DNA from: Pedobacter schmidteae
GTDB lineage: Bacteria; Bacteroidota; Bacteroidia; Sphingobacteriales; Sphingobacteriaceae
Direction: 5' to 3'
DNA: 5,504 nucleotides
Assembly (NCBI GenBank): GCA_945906015.1
Contig: CAMDQV010000154.1
Location: 1 to 5,504, forward strand
Part shown: positions 1-5,397 of the stretch, one piece after another
Layout of the letters: the number at the start of each line of letters is the position of its first letter
Numbering within the stretch: the stretch's first letter is position 1
Notes under the pieces: generated by a model
What the model was told of the DNA's origin: nothing
Database searches by the model: none
Seen by the model: the letters and a program-made list of their open reading frames with translations, nothing else
Program-made: the position numbers and the translations under genes

Positions 1-29
1 GTGCTTGGTGGGTAATACTAACCAACCCA

Positions 30-515
30 TCATTTCTTCATTTCAGCCGTAATACTCTGCTCCAATTCAACCTGGCGCTGAGTACCAATGATATAAAGTA
101 AGCCATCTCTGTCGGTAAGCTTTACTGCATCTTTACCATCGGCATAGAAACGAACGGTACCTTTTTGGTGAAGATTATAAACCGGATTATTGATCATGAA
201 TGAACTGTATGGAGTGCGTTCAACCTTGACAATGCTATTCAAATCAATCTTGACCATTTTGGTAGTCCATAAACCATCCAAAACAATACTTTTATTATTA
301 ACGGTAGTTTTATAATGTAGAAGGAACATCATGATTACCGATGTCACCAGGATGCCGAATCCAACAACCAGGAACAACTCTGTATTTTGCTCACTTCGTT
401 CGGTAATAAAATAGGCTGCAAAACAAAATAATGCAAGTACCAAGCGGATACTGATGCGGCTATGATCGCGGCCCAAGTATTGTTTTTCTATAAAAGCGGG
501 TTCAATTTCTTGCAT
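30..515 (-). CDS. Small membrane protein with two N-terminal helices and a probable bacterial PH-like domain
   Basis: This 161-residue protein has no function that I recognise. Two hydrophobic helices are visible, at about residues 22-38 and 47-67, joined by a short polar turn (ERSEQNTE), so both ends probably face the cytoplasm. Residues 68-157 read as alternating short beta strands ending in a helix, with the pattern VRFYADGKDAVKLTDRDGLLYIIGTQ split over two strands and a turn. That layout resembles the bacterial PH domains (YdbS/DUF304-like) found behind two-helix membrane hairpins. The PH assignment is inference from fold pattern, not from a diagnostic motif. The ATG lies 1 nt after the tilS stop (TGA-T-ATG) with no Shine-Dalgarno sequence, so it is probably co-transcribed with tilS and translated by termination-reinitiation. 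It ends MKK then TGA. The gene is very likely real because of the tight operon spacing and coherent membrane topology. Confidence 0.85.
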   Translation of the reverse strand: MQEIEPAFIEKQYLGRDHSRISIRLVLALFCFAAYFITERSEQNTELFLVVGFGILVTSVIMMFLLHYKTTVNNKSIVLDGLWTTKMVKIDLNSIVKVERTPYSSFMINNPVYNLHQKGTVRFYADGKDAVKLTDRDGLLYIIGTQRQVELEQSITAEMKK

Positions 516-516
516 A

Positions 517-1845
517 TCATTTGAATTGCTCTAAGATAAATACTTTTTTTGTGTTCGTACTAATTTTATAGCGCTCGCTGATACGGAATCCCATGATCCA
601 AACAATATCCCCGTTGCCATTTTCAAGTATTCCGATATCTTTCTTATGATTCAGTCTGATTTTTTGCGCTATAAAAAAGTCGCTAAGCTTCTGTTTGCTT
701 TTTAAACCCAATGGCTGAAACTGATCTCCATTCTTCCAGGGTCTTAACTTCATTGGAAATTGAAGCAAATCATGGTCTAGCTGTGCCATTGCTCCATCTT
801 TACTTAATTGAAATTTAGTAATTAATTTTACCCTGCTACTGAATTTCTGCCTGTTCCAGATGTATTCTGTAGGTTTTGTACTAATGTAGATATCTTCAGG
901 AGTGCTTTGATGCATTTGGCAAAGTATCAGGCGATCACGATCTAAGATTAACTGATGTGATAATGATCTGAATACTTTTCCCGGCGAGCCTTCCCAGGCT
1001 ATGGTCAGATCATTTAATACGGTTTCAGTAAATCCAAAGGGGTGAAACAGTCCGTATAAAAGCGTATTTAAAGGAATTAAATTCTTTAATAACTTTAGGT
1101 CTATCTCAAATTCATGATCGTCTAGCTTTTTGAAGAGCTGCTCCCTGAGTTCATTAACACGCTGCTCCAGCAAAATTTCAAGCTCTGAAAAACGTTTTCT
1201 ATTGGCTTCAAATGTTTGTTCGAGACTTGGGTTTAGTTTCTTTAAAACAGGGATTACTTCCAATCTGATCTTGTTCCGGGCATATTTAACCGATACGTTT
1301 GAACTATCTTCCCGGTAGTCAAATGGTGGCATTTGATCGATCTCGTCTCTCCTTAAAAACAAAAGTGGTCTGATCAATTTATCTTTTTTTGCTAATATCC
1401 CATGTAAACCTGCAATACCTGTGCCGCGAGTAAGATTCAAGAGCATGGTTTCAATTACATCATTCTGGTGATGGGCAAGTGCGATATAGTGGTAACCAAA
1501 TTCCTTTCTGATTGTTTCCAGCCATTGGTAGCGTAGGTCTCTTGCAGCCATTTGAATAGAAATATGATTTTCTTTGGCATATTCTGCAGTTTCAAATCTG
1601 GCAACAAAAAATTTGACCTCAAGTTCTGAGGCAAGTTGCGATGTAAATTGCTCATCCCGATCGGCTTCTTCATCCCTCAATTGGAAATTACAGTGCGCAA
1701 TACCAAAATTAAACCCTGCTAATTTAAACAGTCTGGCCATCAGCACAGAGTCGCGACCACCGCTTACAGCTAGCAATACACACTCTTTTTCCTGAAAAAG
1801 GGCATGTTGTTTGATAAAAGTTTGCAGGCGGTTTAGGGCTATCAT
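517..1845 (-). CDS. tilS: tRNA(Ile)-lysidine synthetase TilS
   Basis: TilS uses ATP to attach lysine to C34 of tRNA-Ile(CAU), making lysidine so that the tRNA reads AUA and is charged with Ile. It is cytosolic and usually essential. At 442 residues it has the normal long TilS length. The N-terminal PP-loop ATPase carries SGGRDS (residues 28-33), then HCNFQLRDEEADRDE (51-65), AHHQNDVIET (124-133) and RGTGIAGLHG (140-149), which form the ATP and tRNA site. A DSSN...YARNKIR segment (180-194) closes the catalytic domain. A helical middle domain follows, at about 205-310. The C-terminal TilS domain has GDQFQPLG (373-380) and KLSDFF (386-391), and ends with WIMGFRIS. No key motif is missing. The start places the PP loop about 27 residues in, which is typical, and the next Met is not until residue 36, inside the PP-loop helix. 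A good promoter ends only 5 nt upstream, so the mRNA is probably leaderless or nearly so. It heads a two-gene operon. Confidence 0.97.
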   Translation of the reverse strand: MIALNRLQTFIKQHALFQEKECVLLAVSGGRDSVLMARLFKLAGFNFGIAHCNFQLRDEEADRDEQFTSQLASELEVKFFVARFETAEYAKENHISIQMAARDLRYQWLETIRKEFGYHYIALAHHQNDVIETMLLNLTRGTGIAGLHGILAKKDKLIRPLLFLRRDEIDQMPPFDYREDSSNVSVKYARNKIRLEVIPVLKKLNPSLEQTFEANRKRFSELEILLEQRVNELREQLFKKLDDHEFEIDLKLLKNLIPLNTLLYGLFHPFGFTETVLNDLTIAWEGSPGKVFRSLSHQLILDRDRLILCQMHQSTPEDIYISTKPTEYIWNRQKFSSRVKLITKFQLSKDGAMAQLDHDLLQFPMKLRPWKNGDQFQPLGLKSKQKLSDFFIAQKIRLNHKKDIGILENGNGDIVWIMGFRISERYKISTNTKKVFILEQFK

Positions 1846-1850
1846 GGTGT

Positions 1851-1882
1851 CAAAATTATTTAATTAAAAATCCTTAGCCAAA
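1851..1882 (-). promoter_or_regulatory. Promoter of tilS (Bacteroidota sigma-A type)
   Basis: On the minus strand, TTTG (1882-1879) is followed after exactly 20 nt by TAATTTTG (1858-1851). This matches the Bacteroidota -33 TTTG / -7 TAnnTTTG consensus perfectly. If the final G sits near -4, transcription starts around 1847, and the tilS ATG begins at 1845. That leaves a 5' leader of about 0-4 nt. The match is seen directly; the start site is inferred. Confidence 0.75.
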
Positions 1883-1894
1883 AAACTATTTTTG
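1863..1894 (+). promoter_or_regulatory. Promoter of the ostA-like gene, overlapping the tilS promoter
   Basis: TATTTTTG at 1887-1894 is an exact TAnnTTTG -7 element. A weak -33 (ATTA, 1863-1866) lies 20 nt upstream. The -7 box ends 1 nt before the ATG at 1896, so the transcript would start at or just inside the annotated start codon. The element lies beside the opposing tilS -33 box, and its own -33 lies within the tilS spacer, so the two promoters share one short stretch of DNA. Confidence 0.5.
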
Positions 1895-1895
1895 C

Positions 1896-3929
1896 ATGGT
1901 GAGAATATTCCTTTTTTCTGTTCTGCTAACATTGGTATCGATCGCAGCTTTTTCGCAGGGGCGACAGATCGAGATCAGGTCCTCTGAGTTAATCAAGGGC
2001 TTTCAGGCTTCGGGTTTTGCTAGGATAATCCGACCCGTTTTTGCTCAGGAAGGCTCAACTCTTGCTGCAGACAGTGCTGATTTTAATCAGGCGTCCAATA
2101 CCTTTGATGCTTTTGGGCATGTAGTAATTACTCAGCCCTCAGGCACCACCATTTATTCTGATCTTTTAAACTATGATGGAAATACCAAACTTGCAATTTT
2201 AACTAACAATGTAAGGTTAATTGATGGAGATGTTACCTTAACCACCAATAATTTAACCTATAATATGAATACCCGCATCGGGATCTATAAAGGAGGAGGT
2301 AAGATCGTGAACGGAAAAAATGTGCTGACCAGTAAAAATGGTTATTATTTTGCCGCTACACGGGATGCTTATTTCAGAAATAATGTGATTCTTACTACAC
2401 CCGATGCCCTCATCAAAAACGATACGTTACGCTATAATTCAAATTCGAAAATTGCTTATTTCTACGGACCGACCAATATTTATGGAAAAGATGATACGCT
2501 GTACACAGAGAATGGAACGTATAATACGACCAACGAGCAGGCTCGCTTTGGGAAGAATAATTTATATACTCAGGGAAGTAAATCTCTGACAGGAGATAGC
2601 CTGTTTTATGATCGTAAGGCTGGATATGGAAAGGCTATAGGACATGTTACATTTATTGATACAGCCGAAAAAGCAATCCTGAAAGGTGGCCTTGGTGAAT
2701 ACAAAAAATCGGATGAGAGTATTCTGGTCACAAAAAATCCATATGTAGTTATTATCTCTGAAACTGATTCTTCAAAGGTTGATTCAATTTGGATGACTGC
2801 AGATACGCTTTTGAGTAAGGTGATCTTCACCAGAGATCTTATTCCGTATAAACAGGATGAGATTATTCCAGATGATCAGATTTCAACAAAGGAAACACCA
2901 GAAATAAATACTCAGGATACAATTAAACCTGTAATGGCAGATCAAAAGGGTAATCGTCCTGCGTTAAGGAATGGTTCAAAAAAACCTGAAATGGATGTTA
3001 CACCAGATAGGGCTGAAATTCGTACCGAAGAGAAGATACCCCCACCTAATCTTGAAAAGAAGAAAGAAAAATCTATAAAGGACACCTTGAATAAAAAAGC
3101 CTTATCTGACACTGCTCAAGTGGTTTCTTCAATTAAGGATTCGGTCAGTACAGATACAACACGTACTAGGATGATCATGGCGTATCATAATGCCAAGATA
3201 TTTAAGTCTGATTTGCAGGCAAGAGCAGATTCTATGTTTTTTAGCTATTCTGATTCAACAGTTAGATGTTATGTTAACCCGATGGTTTGGGCACAGGGAT
3301 CTCAGCTTTCAGGTGATACAATATACCTTCAAATGAAGAACAAAAAGCTCGATAATATGCTATTGCATCATAATAGTTTTATCGTTAATACCGAAGATGC
3401 AGACTCCACTAATTTCAATCAGATAAAGGGGAAGGTAATCACAGGTTATTTTAAGGATAATAAGCTGAATAATATGTTTGTGGATGGCAATGCAGAAAGT
3501 GTGTATTATTTGAAGGAGGATTCGGCCTACAGTGGATTGAATCATTTGATCAGTAGCCGTTTGAGGATCCTGCTTAAGAATAACAAGCTAAACAATATCA
3601 GTGCCATTAGTACTATTGAAGCATCCATTACTCCGATGGAAGATCTGAAGGAAGAGGACAGAGTTTTAAAAGGCTTTATCTGGAAACCGCGCGACCGGCC
3701 AAAATCAAAGGAAGAGATCATTCCTCAACTGGCAAAGGCTGAACAAAAGCCTGCTGCGGCTAAGAAATCAGATAAGAAAAGTACTCCAGCAAAGAGCGCT
3801 CCGGCAAAAAGAACGCCCTCCAAGGCTAATCCTGCAAAAAAATCGGAGCAAAATGCACCTGTAAAAACACCTGCCAAAGTGGTACCTAAAACAGCAGTAA
3901 AAACGGTAGCTAAAACTAATCAGAATTAA
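1896..3929 (+). CDS. OstA/LptA-like LPS-transport family protein with basic C-terminal tail
   Basis: This is an exported 677-residue protein of the Bacteroidota OstA-like family, related to LptA and the LptD N-terminal domain. Those beta-jellyroll modules carry LPS across the periplasm. The signal peptide is residues 1-21 (hydrophobic core IFLFSVLLTLVSIAA, cut near AFSQ). Residues 26-312 are a first OstA-like region of repeated beta strands and turns: ADSADFNQASNTFDAFGHV, NLTYNMNTRIGIYKGGG, DTLRYNSNSKIAYFYG, DSLFYDRKAGYGKAIGHV. A charged, Pro-containing linker fills about 314-424. A second OstA-like region spans about 425-600, with (K/N)KL(D/N)N(M/I) recurring at 483, 522 and 563. The tail, from about 608, is Lys/Ala/Pro-rich. 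There is no beta-barrel domain, so it is not a full LptD. The LPS role is inferred from the family. The start may instead be the GTG at 1899, because the -7 box abuts the ATG. Its 3' end overlaps rdgB by 14 bp. Confidence 0.88.
   Translation: MVRIFLFSVLLTLVSIAAFSQGRQIEIRSSELIKGFQASGFARIIRPVFAQEGSTLAADSADFNQASNTFDAFGHVVITQPSGTTIYSDLLNYDGNTKLAILTNNVRLIDGDVTLTTNNLTYNMNTRIGIYKGGGKIVNGKNVLTSKNGYYFAATRDAYFRNNVILTTPDALIKNDTLRYNSNSKIAYFYGPTNIYGKDDTLYTENGTYNTTNEQARFGKNNLYTQGSKSLTGDSLFYDRKAGYGKAIGHVTFIDTAEKAILKGGLGEYKKSDESILVTKNPYVVIISETDSSKVDSIWMTADTLLSKVIFTRDLIPYKQDEIIPDDQISTKETPEINTQDTIKPVMADQKGNRPALRNGSKKPEMDVTPDRAEIRTEEKIPPPNLEKKKEKSIKDTLNKKALSDTAQVVSSIKDSVSTDTTRTRMIMAYHNAKIFKSDLQARADSMFFSYSDSTVRCYVNPMVWAQGSQLSGDTIYLQMKNKKLDNMLLHHNSFIVNTEDADSTNFNQIKGKVITGYFKDNKLNNMFVDGNAESVYYLKEDSAYSGLNHLISSRLRILLKNNKLNNISAISTIEASITPMEDLKEEDRVLKGFIWKPRDRPKSKEEIIPQLAKAEQKPAAAKKSDKKSTPAKSAPAKRTPSKANPAKKSEQNAPVKTPAKVVPKTAVKTVAKTNQN
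3717..3926 (+). repeat. Low-complexity Lys/Ala/Pro repeat encoding the ostA-like tail
   Basis: Codons 608-677 of the ostA-like gene encode a strongly basic, disordered tail. It is built from degenerate (S/T/A/N)-P-(A/S/V)-K units: TPAK, APAK, TPSK, NPAK, APVK, TPAK, followed by TAVK and TVAK. It has almost no acidic residues and resembles the C-terminal arm of histone H1 or bacterial H1-like proteins. Here, however, it belongs to a protein with a signal peptide, so it should lie in the periplasm. The repeats are visible at the protein level and are not exact DNA repeats. Confidence 0.7.
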
Positions 3930-4488
3930 GAAATCTGATCAGCTTTTCCATGGCTTTTGCTCGGTGACTGATTCTGTTTTTCTCGTCGGCAGACATTTCT
4001 GCAAAGCTGATATCATAGCCTTCTGGAACAAATATAGGGTCATAGCCAAAACCCTTGCTTCCTGATCGCTGTTGGGTGATTAAACCTTCAATGCTCCCTT
4101 CAAAAAAATGCTCTTTGCCTTCTTTAATCAGGGATATCACTGTTTTGAAACGGGCTCTACGATCTGTTTTACCAGTTAAGCGCTCCAAAACAAGGCTCAT
4201 ATTATCCTCAAAATCCCGGCTTCCTGAATAATGAGCTGAATTTACGCCTGGCTCGCCACCTAATGCATCTATTTCGAGACCTGAATCATCTGCAAAGCAA
4301 TCCGTGTTGAAATGGGTATAAACATAACGACTTTTCTGACCTGCATTTTCGGCAAAGGTATCTCCTGTTTCAGGAATGTCGTCAAGGCATCCTATATCAT
4401 TGAGGCTTTTAAGGGTGATATTTTCCCCGATCATTGCCTGAACTTCTTCAACCTTATGCTGGTTATTACTCGCAAAAACAAGTTCCAC
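3916..4488 (-). CDS. rdgB: Non-canonical purine NTP pyrophosphatase (dITP/XTP), RdgB/HAM1 family
   Basis: RdgB hydrolyses dITP, ITP, XTP and dXTP to the monophosphate plus pyrophosphate, keeping deaminated purines out of DNA and RNA. It works in the cytosol as a dimer with Mg2+. Its 190 residues match the family length. All signatures are present: the N-terminal ASNNQHK nucleotide loop (6-12), PETGDTFAENA (39-49), ADDSGLEIDALGGEPG (66-81) with Asp68 in the place of the E. coli general base Asp69, SAHYSG (84-89), GFGYDPIFVPEG (146-157) and SHRAKAM (174-180). The start codon is GTG (minus strand, 4488-4486), not ATG. It is the only plausible start, since the frame is closed by TGA at 4503-4501 and FASNN begins at residue 5. 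It lies 1 nt after the upstream gene's TAA (TAA-G-GTG), suggesting translational coupling. The last 14 bp overlap the convergent ostA-like gene. Confidence 0.96.
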   Translation of the reverse strand: MELVFASNNQHKVEEVQAMIGENITLKSLNDIGCLDDIPETGDTFAENAGQKSRYVYTHFNTDCFADDSGLEIDALGGEPGVNSAHYSGSRDFEDNMSLVLERLTGKTDRRARFKTVISLIKEGKEHFFEGSIEGLITQQRSGSKGFGYDPIFVPEGYDISFAEMSADEKNRISHRAKAMEKLIRFLNSD

Positions 4489-4489
4489 C

Positions 4490-5047
4490 TTAAAATTCTT
4501 TCATTATTGCCCAGAACTCCTTTTTCTTAGTCACATCATTGATCATCTCATCGATACTGAAGGTGCTAAAAAACGTGACATTGGCATGGTTTTCTACTTT
4601 ATTTGAACTGCTATCAGGAAGCTCGATCCTCTGAGGCTTGATTCCGAAAAGTACCAGTTTGCTACAGCTGAAAAACTCCTTCAATTCGGTGATGTTTGTG
4701 CCAGGGAACTGATCTAAATTTAAAATGGCAAGGTCTCTTAGCTCTAGCCCTTTTGCAGACATGATCTTGAGGAGAGTTTCCTTGTGGAGACTGTTGATTT
4801 CGCTGTTTTTTGGATCATCAATCAGGATCAGAAAATACTTATTGTTTTCGCCGAGATACGAAAATTCTTTTGGCTTTTTTATTGCTGCTGAATCTGGAAC
4901 CGGTATTGCAACCGGCATCTCGGGCATTACAGTTTTTTCAGCTATAAAAACCTTTTCAGAAGATACTGGCTGTTGATTAAGAATATAAATATCCTCGGTC
5001 ATAAAAAGCCTGAGCGCATTGGGTTCATTGGTATGTAGGGTAGACAT
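4490..5047 (-). CDS. Unrecognised 185-residue protein; candidate DNA polymerase III psi (HolD)-like subunit
   Basis: I see no textbook motif, so the function is not established. The layout resembles HolD (psi), the clamp-loader accessory subunit that links the gamma/tau complex to chi and SSB. A short N-terminal amphipathic segment (ALRLFMTEDIYILNQ, 11-25) would correspond to the psi peptide that binds the clamp-loader collar (LQQLGITQWSLRR in E. coli). A Pro-rich flexible linker follows (about 37-60). Residues 70-185 form a compact alpha/beta domain: strand YFLILIDDP (71-79), helix LHKETLLKIMSAKGL (87-101), strand LAILNLDQF (106-114), strand KLVLFGI (130-136), strand ANVTFFSTFSIDEMI (155-169), and a final KKKEFWAIMKEF helix (174-185), comparable to psi's TARAALWQQI end. 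There is no signal peptide or membrane segment, so it should be cytosolic. ATG 5047 is chosen because a promoter ends about 30 nt upstream; Met16 is an alternative. It is followed 1 nt later by rdgB. The gene itself is firm; the psi link is inference, with roughly even odds. Confidence 0.85.
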   Translation of the reverse strand: MSTLHTNEPNALRLFMTEDIYILNQQPVSSEKVFIAEKTVMPEMPVAIPVPDSAAIKKPKEFSYLGENNKYFLILIDDPKNSEINSLHKETLLKIMSAKGLELRDLAILNLDQFPGTNITELKEFFSCSKLVLFGIKPQRIELPDSSSNKVENHANVTFFSTFSIDEMINDVTKKKEFWAIMKEF

Positions 5048-5077
5048 GAATTAGATTTTTTAACCTTAAAGCTGATA

Positions 5078-5085
5078 CAAACTTA
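5078..5085 (-). promoter_or_regulatory. -7 element of the psi-like/rdgB operon promoter
   Basis: On the minus strand, TAAGTTTG (5085-5078) is an exact TAnnTTTG match. It would place the transcript start near 5074 and give a leader of about 26 nt to the ATG at 5047. No good TTTG lies 19-21 nt upstream; the nearest sequences (ACTA, AACT) match poorly. The call therefore rests on the -7 box and its position. Confidence 0.45.
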
Positions 5086-5269
5086 ATAAAGCATCTGTTA
5101 AAATTAGTTAAATGGGTGCAGCTTCTTTTTCAAAAGCTTAACTTAGCTTCCTGAATGGAGCGTTAAATTTTAAATAATGCTCGCATTGAACATTTAATAA
5201 TGGTTTTGTTGATCTAAAGGTGTCAATTATCTTGAATTTATCTTAAATTAACTTCTAGTCATTTAAATA

Positions 5270-5300
5270 ATTGAATTGTGAATTATAACTGATAATTTTG
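5270..5300 (+). promoter_or_regulatory. Promoter of the secreted-protein gene at 5398
   Basis: ATTG (5270-5273, one mismatch to TTTG) is followed after 19 nt by TAATTTTG (5293-5300), an exact TAnnTTTG -7 box. Transcription would begin near 5304, leaving a leader of about 94 nt. A weaker -7-like sequence, TAAATTTTG (5360-5368, one extra base), with TATG 19 nt upstream at 5337-5340, is a possible second promoter closer to the gene. Confidence 0.5.
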
Positions 5301-5313
5301 CATAATTCAGTTA
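5286..5313. promoter_or_regulatory. Inverted repeat bracketing the -7 box (possible operator)
   Basis: TAACTGA (5286-5292) and TCAGTTA (5307-5313) are perfect 7-bp inverted repeats separated by 14 nt. The left arm ends exactly where the -7 box TAATTTTG begins, and the right arm covers the expected start of transcription. The arms are 21 bp apart centre to centre, about two helical turns, as expected for a dimeric regulator. Function is inference. Confidence 0.35.
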
Positions 5314-5319
5314 ATTTAA

Positions 5320-5346
5320 AAGCTCTTTCAGGGGCTTATGTTTTTT
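5320..5346 (+). terminator. Weak hairpin plus T6 in the leader (possible attenuator)
   Basis: AAGCTC (5320-5325) can pair with GGGCTT (5332-5337) through one G-U pair, leaving a 6-nt loop. Three nt later comes TTTTTT (5341-5346). It lies between the candidate promoter at 5293-5300 and the start codon at 5398, so if active it would attenuate that gene. The stem is short and the call is weak. Confidence 0.25.
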
Positions 5347-5367
5347 ATAGTGAATACACTAAATTTT

Positions 5368-5383
5368 GCAGTTTTTAAACTGC
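5368..5383. repeat. Perfect 7-bp inverted repeat just upstream of the last gene
   Basis: GCAGTTT (5368-5374) and AAACTGC (5377-5383) flank TT. In RNA this could form a 6-bp hairpin with a UUUA loop, ending 14 nt before the ATG at 5398. As DNA it is a 16-bp dyad whose CAGTT/AACTG core also occurs in the dyad at 5286-5313. It overlaps the end of the weaker second -7-like sequence. Confidence 0.45.
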
Positions 5384-5397
5384 TTGAAATAAGAGAA

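Larger units (their letters stand above)
5048..5397. other. 350-bp AT-rich divergent intergenic region
   Basis: This stretch separates the minus-strand psi-like/rdgB operon from the plus-strand secreted-protein gene. It holds a -7 element for the left operon, a -33/-7 promoter for the right gene, two dyads sharing CAGTT/AACTG, and a hairpin followed by T6. I see no convincing open reading frame, tRNA or known small RNA in it. The part from about 5105 to 5265 is AT-rich and I can assign nothing to it. Confidence 0.7.

Noticed and set aside
1..29. Paired repeats downstream of the first minus-strand gene: TGGGT/ACCCA and TTGGT/ACCAA (interleaved, pseudoknot-like)
   Set aside because: The stems are only 5 bp, share bases and are not followed by a T run on the minus strand. 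They sit at the window edge, so I cannot call a terminator or structured RNA.
1130..1318. Plus-strand open frame inside tilS (also 1574-1795 plus and 1455-1673 minus)
   Set aside because: These lie antisense to or out of frame with strongly conserved tilS motifs, and have no promoter, start context or recognisable protein features.
2404..2830. Short open frames within the ostA-like gene on both strands, and another at 3360-3545
   Set aside because: The ostA-like reading has coherent repeats throughout. The alternatives look like random translations.
1896..3929. Full-length LptD (outer-membrane LPS translocon)
   Set aside because: There is no C-terminal beta-barrel. The second half is a shorter OstA-like region followed by a disordered basic tail.
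4312..4530. Plus-strand open frame over the rdgB start, and another at 4725-4976 inside the psi-like gene
   Set aside because: Both are antisense to genes with better support and show no domain-like pattern.
5176..5187. Small dyad AATGC-TC-GCATT
   Set aside because: The arms are 5 bp with no relation to a promoter or other repeats, so chance is a sufficient explanation.
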